From Lingula anatina (taxonomy: Eukaryota; Brachiopoda; Lingulata; Lingulida; Lingulidae), in the NCBI RefSeq assembly GCF_001039355.2, contig NW_019775493.1, positions 166,236 through 230,235 of the forward strand: a DNA stretch of 64,000 nt, written 5' to 3'. The first letter of the stretch is position 1; each line of letters opens with the position of its first letter. The notes under the pieces were generated by a model. That model did no database searches. It was not told the DNA's origin and was given only the letters and a program-made list of their open reading frames with translations. The translations under genes and the position numbers were made by a program. Shown here piece after piece: positions 1 through 15,500 of the stretch.

Positions 1-872
1 CCACACACACACACACACACACCTCCCAGTTTACGCGTAACGAAAGCGATAACGGACTGCCATGGCGAAAGACGGTACGTTGCACTGGGTACGGTTTTTA
101 AAAACGAACTTAAAGCCTAACGTTGGTCTTAACTGTGAATCCGAACATTCTGTCTAATTTAAAGAAAGATAAATCCGCAGTAATCCATTAACATTAAGCA
201 TTAAGTTACTGTCAGAGGATTCACCCATTTTTTCATAAAGCAAACCCACTATTACGTTTTATTTACTACTGCATATTTTTCATGGGCCAAACTAGACTAG
301 AATTTTGGTCTTGACATTAAGACCACCAATCAGTTAAAAGCTGTGTTGTGAACCTGGCCCCGGTCTATAGTGAGAAGGTTATCTCTAAAGACAGGTGCAC
401 CAGGCCTCGGGATATTCGGGGGTGGAACGCGACGCAAACTATCGCCCCCGGCGAGAGCCTGATGGTGCTCCGTTCTGTGACACCTCTAACTCGTACCCAT
501 CGCTCCCGTCCCCTCTCTCTATATAGTTCTGACAGATGTGTCATATTTACGGCTATCATCCTTCGTTTATCAGTGATTTATATATACATTTATATATACA
601 TTCATATATATGTACATCATGTATTTATATCCCACGCCACATTCCATAATATCTATAGAGAGACCATGTGACTTCATCTTTTTGTCAACCTCGGTGCATA
701 TAGAACATTTTACTTTGAAAAAAGATAGGGCCTTCGGCAGCCTATGTAAAAAGCTCAATTTGATTGAATTGCCCCTTGTTATCGCACCTGGTGGATGCAG
801 TAATGAGAGGTGGGTGAAAGAAGTGTGACCTCCAGCTAGAAATATTTTCAACAATTTTCTCAATTCCAAAAA

Positions 873-966
<94 letters not shown>

Positions 967-3442
967 TAAAGAAGCATCCAATTTACGTCCAAGCATTCGT
1001 GTAGGCATCGGCCCCCGCGTTGTATTTTGTTTAAAAAAATACCCTCCCTTCCTCTCAAAGGAAATTACCCTTTTAAATCTGGCTGTGGAATTTATCTATC
1101 GCTTTATCGATATTTGAGTAATTGATCTGTGAACACACATTGATCAAATATCATATTTCCAGCAATCACATGGACGTTAATCATCTTGCAATTGCTGATA
1201 GTGTTTTTTTTCTGTACCTTAAACGTGTAATAGTGCTGGTAGTTCTAGGGAGGGGGGTGCACGCGCCGTGACAGTGTGCGTGCAGTAGGCAAACTTAACC
1301 CACCCTACTAACTCCTGTGACTATGACAATACAGCAGTTACCCAGTCATGACCAATTAAAAATTGTCACCCGAACATTTTCGTTGATAAGAAGTGGGAAT
1401 CCATGCAGCCGAGTTAAACACTGCATGTGGACTTTGTCTATTTTCTGGCTGTTCTGTCAAAGTTCTGTCGTCATGTGAATGATCATCTGCCCGGGTGACG
1501 ATACGTGGCATCACAGGAGAGCCTTTGATATGCCGACAACGTGACACCATGACGATCTGACTCATCACCCTCCCTGAGCCCGGCCCATGTATGCCTGGCT
1601 CACTGTTCACTTTAGGCGGCACAACTGAAAGACATACCTTTAATCTTGTTTTAACATGGCAAGGCCAACGTACTGCGTGCTGAGGTCATTCTACGAGTAG
1701 CGACTCACTGTTAAAGACGTTTGCGTTATTTATTTATTTATTTATTTATTTCGGTATTGGTATTTTTTTACAATGAATATTAGTGTACTATATAAATGTA
1801 CATTTATGATAGAAACAATATCAGGTTGCCGGAGACCATATGTATCCATACATATATACATACATAAACAATAGGAAAATACAGTGCAGTATACCAGTGT
1901 TTGCTAGGTTTAGGCTGGACTTCTATTCAGTTGTGATCACCAACTAATGAAATCGTAGAAATATATGTTCACGCCGAAAGAAAAAGTAAAATGTACACAT
2001 GCCATAGTAAAGGACGGAGTGTATCATGGAATAAATGCATGTAGCCTAGCTCTCCCACTGACTTCTGTGTTTAAACTTGGTTAGCGCGCTGAAGCCCGTT
2101 AACAGGTAAGATACAATGCACGACTGTTATCGACAGTATTGTTTCATTTTAGTGAAAGGAAATACGCACTCAGGTGATCCGAAGAATATTTCTATAGTTT
2201 TCCTCTTTTACATCAAAAGGAAGAAACCATTTGTAAGGGACAAAAATACCGTGAATCCTAATCGCACTTTATCTTCCTCATCGCTGAAATGTACACGGGA
2301 AACGTGAAGTGACAACCGTAAATAGTAAAAGATAGAATAAATATTGTTACTTTACAGTATCCAGTTTTCTTTGTAATATTTGCATATCGTCTGCTCTATT
2401 CATGAGAATATTGAATCAAGACAACGCTAACGTTTGTTAAAAAGGGACATACAAGATGAAAACTATGCCTTGTTCTGTCATTGTACAACGCTCAGCCATG
2501 TTAAGAAACTGACATAATTGGTTTTTCAATTTGCGATAAAATATTTCGTCTAATTTCAGCAGAAGCGACAAAAAGTAATTTCCAAATTGTGCTTCCCCAT
2601 TGTCCAGCCTGTGGGGTGGCCCTGTTTTCTGTCGTCAGTCCACCTTGTTTAGGTAGGCTGTAAGACTGCGTTGTTTCGATACATCTATTATTCTCTCGTC
2701 CGCGCTCTCCGGCGCCCCACTCTAGGCCTAAGTGTTTGTTTTTATCTTCCGTTGAAACTTCAATACACGGGTTTTGATTGCTTGAACAGACAAGTCTTTT
2801 TCAAGTGGTTTAGTCGCCTTTAGATGCGTGATGGCACAAAAGTTTCCTAACACCGATGTTGTCTTCTTAAATGAGATTAAAAACCGCGTCTACATAAATA
2901 TGACAAGTTAGGTACAACTGTTAATTCTTAGGCAAACACGAAGAGTTTCCAATCGAATTAAGTTAATAAAAGAGGGTCGAACTACACCTTGCTTCTTCCT
3001 CTTGGGCATTTTTACTCAAAGTTTTGAATAGGAAAGAAAAGAAGCCATTTCTTTAAAGTTAAACCGAATTGTCCCATTTACAAGCAGCGCTATGGGGCTC
3101 GCGAGGGGTCCTCGACGCGCGACACCAGAAAAATACCACGCGTATTTTGGTAACAGAATATTCCCAAGTAAATACAAGGATGACATGGAAGTAAAGCAAT
3201 GCCCACACAATATTATCTGATGCACCCTTGTAATGTTTATCTAGTAGGATGATTAAATGGTGGTCGACCAAGCGTCACCTCGTGCAGCCATAGGTGCCTT
3301 TCCCCCCTCACAGGTTTAAAACACCATCCGGTTATTTGGCGCAGGCAGTCTGTCGGGCGAGCTAGTGCAGTCAGTTAACCAGATTAAGAACGATAGGGAC
3401 TGGGGGACAAAATGGACTTTTCGAAGGGATTCATTTGAGGAC
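1..3442. other. gene-free upstream DNA with microsatellites
   Basis: No exon, RNA gene or conserved protein segment could be recognised on either strand. It contains a CA repeat at 1-22, a poly-A/AT repeat at about 868-963 and an ATTT repeat at about 1728-1752. The short open frames here are low-complexity or lack codon structure. It probably includes the upstream regulatory DNA of the BMPER-like gene that starts near 3.5 kb. Confidence 0.6.
868..963. repeat. poly-A followed by (AT)n microsatellite
   Basis: An A-run leads directly into about 40 AT dinucleotides. This simple repeat produces spurious Tyr-Ile open frames on both strands. Confidence 0.95.
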
Positions 3443-3450
3443 TTATAAAG
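3443..3450 (+). promoter_or_regulatory. candidate TATA box of the BMPER-like gene
   Basis: TTATAAAG lies about 150 bases upstream of the preferred start codon at 3595. A start site 25-30 bases downstream (about 3470-3480) would put the earlier in-frame ATG at 3469 at or before the transcript's 5' end. That favours 3595, which also gives a much better signal peptide. This is inferred from sequence only. Confidence 0.35.
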
Positions 3451-3594
3451 CCACCGCATAGCTTCTCAATGAGTTATTTTACGACGACAAAGTTGGAGTC
3501 CAGATACGGTCACAGTGCTCCGACCATTACTTATTTATTTTATTTATTGGGAATAATTCACTTATTAACCAGTGACCCAGGCGGACAAACTGTA

Positions 3595-6500
3595 ATGGCA
3601 TACCTGGATCACATAGCAGTTCAGCTGTGTATTTTTGTCACCAGTATTTTTCTGATCCGGACTACCACGACGCAAATGATCGCAGGTGAGTAAACTCGGC
3701 TACGGATTAGTATTTTTGTGTAGCGTTTAAAATTGGTGCACGTGTGGGGATGTTTTTGTTCCCCTTTGCCAAAGAAAACACGACCTAACTTTTTAGGCTG
3801 TCAAAAGAGTGGCACGCGTCTATTATTTTGAGGTGGAAAAAAACTTGAAAACTCGAGGCACAATTCAATGGATTGTGTATATATTTAACTCTCTTTCTCC
3901 GTGACGGCCACTTGGCTGGCGAGGATGGGTGATAGATGTTCCCCGAGAGAGAGAGTCCCATCTCGGTCGACAGCGTCTGTACTACGGGGGGCCATGGACG
4001 CGTCACCTTGATGCTGTAATATTTGACATGTGCAGTTTTGCCCATCTCGACAGTGCATTAGTCTTGCCTTCAAGCCTTAAAAGCGACCCCTTTAATGGAG
4101 AAATATCGTTTGCCTTCAGCTACTTAGCGACTTTTAAAGAGACAGCAAACTGGACTGTCACCTCCAGCTGGTAAAAATACCTGAAAAGAATCCAACCGAG
4201 GGAAGATAGGTAAAATAGAAAAAATATTGTTGGCGTGCAGCGAGCTTTGTCCCGAGTCGTCAGTTGCACCTGTACGCTAAAGAGAGATCGCTTAACTATC
4301 ATGTATGGGGGATGAACATGTGGTAGACATAAGAACACGATTCAGACGTGCTTGCGTTACACAAACCGAGCACAGAATGACACAACGTCCAATTGCTACA
4401 TGGGGAAGTTGCAATGATCGCCAATGAGCGAATTAATGGGCCCCTATTCTATGTGGAGGATCTATTTCACTGCCCCTGTCACCTTCAACGTTTTACCATT
4501 TCTTTCCGTGACAAGGCAGCCATAAAGTAAAATTCACAAACTGTCGTTTACCCGGTTATTTATTATCATCTTTGTCCGTAATTACGCCCGGGGTGCTATT
4601 AAGTTACCCACTAAACCAGAGGTAAAATATTTTTGAATAAAAAAGTAAGGGGTCTGGTTACCATTGGGGTGCAGGTAGATCAAGAGAGCGGGCCCGGTCG
4701 TATTCAATCAGAGTATTAAGAATACCGAAGCGTGCTGTCCCTTCGTCTCCCCCCCCCTCTCCAGTTAGTCACAATCAGACCAGGCGTATACAATGCATAC
4801 CACGCACTTTATATATATACATATATGTGTGTGCTGGCAGAGATACTAAGGTAAATTCCAGCGTTACAACATCAGAACGATAATATCAGACGGTCTCATC
4901 AGCCCCTAACTCACGCGGTCTACCATATAAATCACAGAAGCATCGAGCCTGATAACATTTAGGCCTTCTAGCCGCCATGCTCGATCTTCCCCCCGGTTGC
5001 ACTTGATGATTTACTTAATGGACTGATTGGTCCACCACGCTCTTGATATACCAGCAAGTACCCTACAAATTGCCACTTTGAATGTGGCAAAGGTCAAAGA
5101 CTAAACCACGAGAAGCTAAATATCCCGTTCCTTTTATGACGGCCCCAGCGGCTTGGTCAAATATTTAGAGTGCATTACATCGTCAATGTTTATGCCTATT
5201 TTGAGTAAACTGCATGTATGTTGCAATATCATTCCTCAAAGCTATTTGTTTCTCTTAATATATCAGGCTCCAGTTTAGCGTGCGAGAATGAAGGAGAAGA
5301 AGTCATAGTAAAAGGAATTTCTACGGACCCGTGCATCAAATGCGTGTGTAAGGTAAGTCGACAAGTGTCATTTTTAATAAAGAAACTTTAAAATCGGAGA
5401 AAAAAAGTGGGCAGTTCTTTTCAAGTGAAATTACTCATTTTTTATTCAATGGTTGTTTGCTATACCTTTTAGTAGGATGAAAGAAAAAAGAACAGTTGTG
5501 GAAAACAAGTGAAGGTTTAAACCATCACACGCAAATTACACATTTAGTCTTCTCTGGCCTTCACTTGCCCCCATTTTAGCATTGCATGACATCTCTTGCT
5601 TTTCCCGCGCGGGGAAATATATAATGAAACAATCTCTAACCTTTCGGGGGCCGGTGTTAAATGCGTGAAATTGTCCTCATTTAATACGTATCATCTGCAC
5701 ATATTTTATTCCTCGTTTTAACTGGCAATTTACGTCCATTTTCCACCACCTTGTAATTTGTTTTGCCCATTGTGCTTTAATGGTCGGGTTTAGTGAAAAG
5801 AACACACAGTTTTTCACCCCATATCTCAGCCATGGCGTTGTATCACAGCAAATCTCAAGTGTTCGGAATCTATTGTGAGCCCCAAGGGATTAGATCGTCG
5901 CGTGCCAGTAATTCACGCCTAGTGGTGAAGAGCCGCGCACTATCTTTACACCGTTAATTGAATGTTCAGGTGAAGAGAGAGCTTGTTAAGGATAAGGAAT
6001 AGGGGGTGGGGGTGACTTCACGGGTTACTTGGCGCAGGAGGAGGCAAGAGGTTATTAGCGCATCTCTTATTGCGTCTAATTTGTGCTCTCGCCTTTTGGT
6101 TGTTATGCTTTCTAGGTATAACTTCTGTCTGTAGCGTAGACACAGACCGTTGCGTCGAGCACTATGTGTGTGACAGTATTGTTTCTCCCGTTCGCTTATC
6201 ACTGGCGACCCGCGGGAGTTTCGGGGCCCTTGGATAATGTCCCTTGTTTGGCTCCCAGTGTCGCATAGGGGGGCAAGTTAACAACCTAGACGGACTGTCT
6301 ACAACGGGACAGATATCAGTTCATGATAAATGCGATCATGCCTGGGCTAAGATAATGGGGAAAGTCTAGTAAGGTGTGGTAATGGTCGACAATATAAACT
6401 GCCGATTCACAGTTTTAAGTCTGGAAATTGGCACACGTATTGTGTTTGATATATGTGTAGGGAGATACATAGATAGACATACATAAAGCTTATGATGTAA

Positions 6501-9500
6501 AACACGTGCTAAATGTTTTCTTTATTTAAATTTCCAAAGGCGATTTCTATACAGGCGATCAATTTTCCCAATTTACAAGGCCTCTCGGGCCCGTGTATTT
6601 CGCTGATCTAACAATCGAATACAATCGCTGAGAACATACGCGTAGCTTTGTCAGCACATCGTGTTTGTAGAATGAAGCACACTTGTAACTTCTTTTAATC
6701 AAACACGGGGAAATCCTTGCCGCTAGCGATTATAAATACCCCTGAAAGGCCGAGGCACAATTCCCTGGGTAGCAGTCAGCCGACGGGTCGTAATGTTGTA
6801 TTTTTTGCTTTGTTGATAATGTCCAGAGAAGTGTTGACCGTTTATTGAGTGGTCAGCCGAGGTGGGAATGTGGTCATTGTATTGCGAACACTGGGACACT
6901 TTCCATCTCCGCATTTGTTTGACTAAGCGATACTAATTCCTGAACTGAATTTACCGTGTGTATGTTAACTTAGGAGATTTAGGGAAGATGTAGTCAATTT
7001 TATGGCCTTTATTAGGCCCAAGTAATTACTTTACGAAGGTAAAGAAAACATCTTGCCGGAATCTAATTTATAATCAAAATTATTAATCGCATGTCTGAAA
7101 TAGGTGTATTATTTTTTGTCCCGTAGAGGTCGGAAGCAGGTAGATTATTTATGTTGCCAATTTAATCTCAATTAAAATGAAATAGGCAGTTCTTAAAGAC
7201 AATACTCCTCCGACAGAAATTGCCCACAGCATGCACATTGGTTATTTAGAAAATATTTATGTAAACTAGTGGTTCAGACGCCTTTCATTTTCTTCCCAAT
7301 CCAGAGAGTATATATGAACAAAAGAGGCCCCGCCAAAGCGGTCGGGAGTAGCACTTCTGACTTTGTTCAAAGTGTTTTACGAAAATAAATAATTTGAATG
7401 AATAATTAAGAAAGGAAGCAATATCAGAAAACGTACTCAATAAACCGGATAGTTTTGTGACTTCTCGCTCAAGTCCTTAATTTTTTTTACTCTTTGTAGG
7501 AATAATTCTTATTGGAGTTGACAGAAAGCATTCATAAACCCTCTAATAGAATTACACAAAAATTCATCGGGGTTTTTTAAATTCTTACATATCCAGTCGG
7601 TAAGGATGTTGTAACTGTGAACCGCTTCAAGTTGAATTTTCAAACAAGTCTGTCAAACACAAAACGGAACAGATGTTGCAGCTAAGCGGTGTAACAGCAG
7701 TAACTTTTCCCAAATCAGCATGGATTCGGATAAAAATTCTTCTCGTCTCTTATCACGCGTAATGGCCATTTTTTTGATGGAGCGCTTCCTTTTCAACCTT
7801 TGAAAACCGAAGTGGTTGAGAAAATTGTAAGGCACGGGGATGTTTTACGGTGCGCATAAGGACTCCAGACACACAAGGTTGTACTTCAGGAATTTATAAC
7901 AGTCTAGATGAATAAAAAAAGACAGAAAACTAGCTGTCTGGACAGTACAGGAGCGTGCGCAGAGTGCTTCCTCACACATCTCACTAAATTTTGTTCTATG
8001 TACGCTACAGGCCGTATCGGTGCACCGAGCACAGTTTCTTTTATTACACAGCAGCATCACCGGACAGTGGTCATCAAGTTTAACAGCAGGCAAAATTTGC
8101 TCGATTTTTCCTCTGAGCTCCGAATTCGCCTCTATAGTAGAGGGCAATAGGATTTTCCGGGCGACTTGACCATGCGCCGGCGACAGCTACGTGTTGGCAC
8201 AACCTATGGAAATTAGTCGCGATCGTATGGCTCGGGTGACATAATGCACGAGGACTGATGCAGTGGAGAGAAAGACCACTACCTTGTTTCTTTCATCTTC
8301 ATAATAACCTTTCATTATGGTCAAAGAATTGATTATGAGCGGTGCAATTATCGGGAAATTACTCCCCGAGTTTTCTTGCCCGGTCGAGTGAAAGGCGGCT
8401 GTCATAGCGCGGTTGATGCCTCTAAAAACATAGTAATGTGGAAAGACAGGGACAAGCTCCTTGACAGTGAGTGCATTGTTCCTGTCATTATTCTCCCACC
8501 GCAAACAACGTGCTGCTACTTAACGAGTTATTTATTAATGTAATATAAAATTAATAAAATCGTACGGCACTATAATTGCAATAAAATGAAGCCGGTTGGT
8601 AGCCGGAGGGGGAAACTGGGACATCGTGGGAGATTCTTTGTCTGACACTAGCAATTTGGCTTCCCCTGGAGTCACCATTCTACCTGCCTGAAAGTTTGGT
8701 TTTTACCTAATCTTCAACGCAGCGAAAATCCAAACACGCCACAAAAGCGAGTCGATTTCTCATTGCAGTAAATTGGGTAACAGTGAGTTGACTACAGGCC
8801 GGCCGGCGATGCCCTGCGTCCACTCGGCCACCTAAACTTCCCGTCAACAAAAGGCCTTGTTTTCTTTACGATTGCACAAAATTTGTTTTCACTCACAATC
8901 TCGTTACGCGAAAAAGCAACAGTATTTATTTGATCTTTGCCCGCTTTTTGTATCATTACACATAGTGATTTTCTTGACTTTTACCCATGTAGCCAAACTC
9001 GGTCACGGAGATTAGTTTAGATTTGTGATGGTAATAACAGGGGGATAATAATTTCTCACTGCATAACATAATCTTAGGACTATGTAACAAATGGCGACTT
9101 TATTTAGAGAGAAGTTGGTGTATTTGTCCTTCTTTCACGGCCCCTATTTCCTCTTGCATTGCCATAATTCGCAGGCGCCACAGATTAATTGGACAACAAA
9201 GTTATTTGCAGACCAAAACAGCCGGTAATAGACAGTCCTCATTTCCAAAATTTAGCTGCATGAGACAAAGATTGGGTGATAAAGCTTGACTTCTAAAAAA
9301 AGTCCTTCTCTAACCCCCTCCATCTCGTAAGGATGACACAAAAAATAAATAAAATAAAAACGTCCACATTCAATATTTATCCAGGTGTTATCAATAAAAC
9401 CACGCCTGATATCAAATAGAATTAAAAGTCGAAAAAAAAAAGAAATACCCAAAGATGAGCAGAGGAACAATTTTGGCTCAGCAAAACAGAATCTAATTCT

Positions 9501-12500
9501 GTAATTACTAAATTAGTAGACCGTATTATTAAGAAGCTTTTAAAAGCATCGTCATCGACGAGTTTTTTTTTTTTTTTTTTTTTCATTTACCAAGTTATGG
9601 CAAAAGTGGTATTTTATCTATGTCAATTAATTATATATTATTTTAGGGTGGTAAAGTGGAATGCGACAGAGAGAGATGTCCCACTAACACGGGCTGCTAC
9701 ATGGTTCTGTTCGACAAGCCCAAGGACCAGTGCTGTAATCTTTGCAAAGGTAAGAACCGAAATGACCCTCCTGTGCCGTCCAACAGGTAATAGGAACTAA
9801 CAGGGACAGTTTTTCAGCTTAGGATAAGAAAGGCGCTTGAACAAGGTCGAAAACACCTTTTGCACCTGAGGTGAAAATTCACCGGCTCAGGCTATGAGGC
9901 GAAGGTTGCTTACGTCTTCCTCGCAAGACTACTTTCGGGAGACCATCTTGCTCTGTTTATCAAGTTGATTTTAGAACGCGATGGCTCTTGGCCTCATTTG
10001 ATGGTTTGTCGCTTGAAGAAATGACATGATTGGTCTTGTTATGTGCTCACGCCCACATGATATATCAGCATGCTACCACTGGCATGAACATCACCTCAAG
10101 AAAAATATAATAGATTAAAAATATCAGCGTTGCAGTTTCGTAGAATACCTTTCCGTACACAAAACTGGTTATTCCCTCTTCGTGTCTGAACTGAACGGTG
10201 TGCCAACACAACGACAGAAAAATGGTACAGATTTAGTTCAAAATGACGTGCGAATTTCCATAAAGACCCAGAGGACACATTCCGAAGAAGATGATGATGG
10301 AAAAGTTGTCCCAAATCTTGCTTAGTTTGATTCCCCGTGCAGAGCGATCCCGCTGTCTCGGTTTACGACACTCACTGTTAGATACACTGGAAGATAGCGA
10401 CAGGTGCGGCGTGCGTGCTCTGCTCTATTACGCTACTCGGTCTCATGAAAATTTTTTGTCCTCTTATCCGCAAATGTGTCCAAGTTGAATAATGATAGGT
10501 TTTTTGGGAATGATGATAATGGAGAACATGTGTTAAAGTGAATTTTAGCGGTTACAGCAGCAGCACTATTACTTGTATCTTGTAAGTAAAATATTATCAG
10601 TGGTAGGTTTTTTTTTTCTCAAATCAGCCATAAAGACACCTTAAGGTGATGAAGATTGATGGTGAAACTGGGTGTGCGTGCAAATGGAAAGACTTAACTT
10701 TAATATAGGTCCCACTTAACTCTCAAGGGGTCCTGGGTTTTAGGGATAAGTGAGTCTACTTGAAGAATTTTTACGACTTTTTGCAGTTCACACTACCGCA
10801 GCGCCACCTAAGAACAACACATTTCACCAAAATTTATCCTAAGAAAATAGTATACTTCTTGAAATTGTATTTTAACCGTCTATCAACACAGACTCGTTAA
10901 TGTAATGAGTGTCTGGGCATCTGTCTCGGAACATTTAATGGCTTAGCTTGGTCACTTACGTGAGGCGACTAATTGGTCAGCAAGGTACACGGCCACCCAA
11001 CGCCAAACGCTTAAATTGAGTGCTAATGTCGCCGTAATCTCACGTCGTCATGTTAATTGTCCAACCAACAGATCTCTATTCATTTTTGATAATAAGTGAA
11101 GGACAGTTGGGATGATGGTTATTTTGGATATTGTCCACCTGTCAAAAAAGAGAGTGACCTGATGTGACTTGAGAACCACAAGCGACAAGATAGTCGTTAA
11201 GTACAAAGAAATGACATAAAACATACGAACCTGAGATACGGAAGGCAAAACGTTTTAAGATAGAAATGCCTGAAACCAAATACTCCGTTCTCACACACAC
11301 AAAAAATAGCGTAATTCTTGTCATTGTATTGCATTTCTCCATTCTTGTCTTTCTAAAGGGACTAAATACAGCCATCTTCTGCGTGGAACCACCGCAGCGC
11401 CTCTTAAAAGTTACCATTCAAAATTACAGTGAAATATATATCGTTTTTCTTCAACAGAAGTTGGACGCACTGTCTAGACGCGTTGCGACTTTTAAGACTA
11501 GGTTGGAATTACACCAGGTAGACAGTCACTGACGGCCATAGATAAGGTGCTCCTTTCTTCTAAAAAAAAAGAAAAAAAGCTGCAAATTGAACAAGCATTT
11601 CAATTGCATCTTTTGTATTTTTTAAAGCAAAAATACCATGGTTTAAGAAACAGTTTTGGATGAATAAAGGTTTTAGATGGCGGTACCACCCATAATTAAC
11701 TCGACCAACTTTTTCAATTCCATAATCCGTTTAGTATAGGTGTTTCACATAAGACCCCGGCGAGTCATAATTTACAATATTGATATGCTGTTGCGTTATA
11801 ATAGAAATGAAGAACTTTCTCACTTGGAAAATAAATAAAAATATTTTGCTGAATTTTCATATTCGGGTTATGGTAAAAGAAAATGGTGAAATTTTCTGAA
11901 CGAAGTGTAATGGTATCAAAAATTGACTGCATCTTTAAAGCAATGCACAATATGACTTAGTTCTGAAGACAATGTGAAATAATTGTTCCTGTTATTACAT
12001 TTTAAATTTTGCTTTCACAGGATGCACGTACAAAGGAAAAGAGTACCGGAGTGCCAAGGAATGGAAGGATCCGGCAGATCCGTGCCAAGTATACCACTGT
12101 TCTGTACGTATGAAATATTCCAAAGAGGATCGATAAATTTGAAAACATTGATATGTTTTTGTATATGCACGTGCAGTGTGTGTATGTGTGTGGAAATATT
12201 TATTTGTTAAATTTACATAAAATAGGATAGAAATATACAGAATTGAATATTGTTTTTAACCATCCCTAAATATATGAACACTAAATTACTTGGTGGACTT
12301 TATCTTCATTATCATTATTATCTTTAGTTTATTGTCACCAAATTTTCTATCAGTTTTGTCTAAATGAAGTCTTAAATCTATTAATGAAGGCGGGAGTAGT
12401 GACAGCCACAAGAAGACAGTGTTATGCGCCGTGTTCAAACCCAGTCCCAGTACCAGGGAAATGTTGTCCCCAGTGCAACGGTAAGGACTTGATTCAATGT

Positions 12501-15500
12501 TTTGATTTCTTATCTTGTTCAATAGTATAACATTTTTCAGTTAACAAAATATGACCCTACTTTGATAAGGAACCCCCCTGAAGCATGTGGGTATTATGAA
12601 AGGCGCCTCCCAATATTTGGTGCCCTATTAGAAATAGACGACTTCGAAATATTGGGTGTAGGTCTCTTGTTCTGTGTTTTGATTTTTCATCTGAAAGTAT
12701 CTTTTTCAGTTTACAAAACATGCCCCACAATGATAAAGACATTTCCCCTGGAGCCGTGATATAATATTTGGTACCCAATTAGAAATTGAGGAGTTAGTTT
12801 CTGCGGGACCCGAGGCGGGATTTTTGGGATTTCATTAGGGCCACTAATTTGGTCGTCGTCTGCTAACATTGTGAGGGGTGCATACAAAAACATGGCCAAA
12901 TTGTTGTGAAACTATTCTGTTGTCAGATTCAACAAGAAGAAAATTAAAAGTCGTGTTAAATGACTGTAACACATATGAACATTTCCCTCAGGTTGGCCCC
13001 GGGTCAATTTACCTTAAACTGGAGAACGTTTCTTTCCTTATATTTATTGTCTGCCAAATTCAACGAGGTTCGTTTCTCCCGTGTGTACTAGGTCGATTAA
13101 CCATACCAGTAACAGACTGGTAAATATTAGTTTATCCATTCATCTGCGGTAAATGCGGAAACTGAAGTGGATATAGATGTTGTTACATACAGTATCAAAC
13201 CGAGGAACATCCAATACAAATATTTGTCCCCCGGCGTCCCAAGGTCAACTGAAAATGTCACACTTGTATGGTTTTGGAACAATTAAATGGAGATGAAAAT
13301 TTTTTCAACAATTAGAATCTTTTTTCAGTAAAACTAATTCTCAAGTTCAAGCAAACTTTCGAACGAAGAAAGATCGCCATTACAAGTCGCCAATTTAGCG
13401 ATATCAAACTAAAATCAGAGATATTCCCCTTTTCCAGACCTATAGCTAGCATTTTTAAACAGGACCAGTCTGTCAAATAAATGTGTAACCATTTGAGGAA
13501 ACGATAAAGTGAATGAAATTACAATTAGATGGCCCATGGACAGATAACAAAAAGGTCAGAACTTTACTGAGGGTTCATGTTTAGGGTAATCTTAAACTTC
13601 CGTTCAGAATGTCTTCTCGATATCCTTCCCATTTTACGCCCTGAATCACAGAGTTAACCTCTAGTTGCATTTATTGGAAGTGGCAATAGGCATTCTGAAA
13701 ATTGAGGATGGTTTCAAGTAGGCTCTGAAACTCGGGGGTGCTATTTTAGCAAATTAGTCTTCTTTTCAAAAAGAAATAAATGAAGATGCCGATAAGGAGG
13801 ACTTTACTGCCATATCGTCTTAAGGAGACGACTTGAAGCCGTAGTTAAGTTTCCAGTTGGTTAAACTTGGAACCTAATGTTTAGGGAAAAGAGACAAGAG
13901 AGCGGGATCAGGTTTGTTTGATCCTGTTCGGCAGCCGGGAGCCACTTGCTCATCAACGGCACGGAATCTTTTTTCTCTGCCCGCTGAACGAAATACTTCG
14001 ACAAAAGGAAGGATCAAAACATATACAGAATATACAGAATGATATCACTGCGGGCGATCTCTAGCGAGAAACACGGGACGATTTTATGTTTAACCCCTGT
14101 CATTGCGTTCAAAAAGCAGAGACCTTGGTTCATCTTGTAGGTCATAGTTTATCGGGAGACGACGAGAAAAAGTTTATCCCCGCCCCCTTGCCGTCTCAAT
14201 CTTTAAGAGTGAAGAGAAAGGAGATTATCTGCAACTAATAAGTTTAAGAATGTTATATCGTCTCTATTAAATCATTTGTTATAGCATTTCAAGAAAGCCA
14301 AAAAAAGAAGAAAAGAAAAAGCCAAATAAAGCACATTGATTTGCATCCGCAATTTTTAAATCTCTTTTTAACTTGCGTAACTTAATTCACAAATCAAATG
14401 TATTCTCTTTCAGGATGCAGCGTGGAAGGGAAGATGTATAGAAATGGGCAGAGTTTTTCTCTGAAATCCGACCCATGTACACAATGTACCTGCAAGGTAG
14501 GTCGTCAAAATGTTTTAATCAAGAAAGTAAACCGAGTAATAGTATTCTGTTAGCTTGGAACCGAACAGATGAACTCCGATCTCCCCTCAACCACAACACC
14601 GAGGGTCCAACATATGTTTTATCCCAAACTCCACCAACCAAGTCCGTTGAAAATATTTCCAAACTATGCATAAATTAACTACGTATGTGGTAGTGCTTGA
14701 GAAAATGAGCGCATATTTCACCTTGTTTGCCCACGGATTTGTGTAAGAATATAAACTCAGTTTGATTATTATTGACATTCTTATCAGAAATCGATTCTCA
14801 CCCTGTTGCCAATGCGCTGGTAGGTAAGCCATGTCGGTAAACACGAGGTCCTTGCAGCACTAAGCTGACACTTCAGTCGCAGAGGTTTAAAACACACTTA
14901 GTTTATCTTTTCCAAACATGGCTAAGCATTCGGGCTACCTAGCTTTAGGCAGAGTTTAATCAATGCCACGGTAATTTATTACCGAAATTCCAACAGGGAA
15001 TGAAAAGGTGCGTTGGGCGAGGTATTAGTCGAGATAAAAGCGCAATTTTCAGATACTAAGGTCTCTTTTCACGCGGGTCAGCCGTCTTCCCTCGCTGCAC
15101 TGCGCCAGCTGAAAGTCTGTCAAACAATAAAAAAGGCGACATATTCACCCAACAGTTGTGTGTGAAAAGCCATCTAAAGTGGAAGTCGTGTTTGTTATCA
15201 AAAGTTAATTTCTATTTGTAAACCCGACACGACGGCAAGCATGCCGATCTTGTTTGATTTATTTTTATTATTTTCAACACGTATTTAATTTTGTGTTTTT
15301 TAGAAAGGAAATGTTCAATGCAGTAAACGTGCATGTCCAGTTTTAAACTGTCCACCTGAGGTCATTTACACACCAAAAGGAACATGCTGCCCACGCTGTA
15401 ATGGTAAGAATATATTTCGCTTTTCTCGTGGTTTCTTTCTTATTTGTTTTCTTTTTAATGTTTCTATTTTTGTATTCCGTGAGAACCAAATTTTTAGTAT

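Noticed and set aside
348-1008. Several open frames of 60-107 codons on both strands
   Set aside because: They are driven by AT repeats and low complexity (runs of Tyr-Ile), have no splice or family context, and overlap one another.
3469-3594. Upstream in-frame ATG extending the BMPER-like protein by 42 residues
   Set aside because: It lies about 20-25 bases after a TATA-like box, so it would be at the very start of the transcript, and it would bury the signal peptide. The ATG at 3595 gives a normal secretory start.
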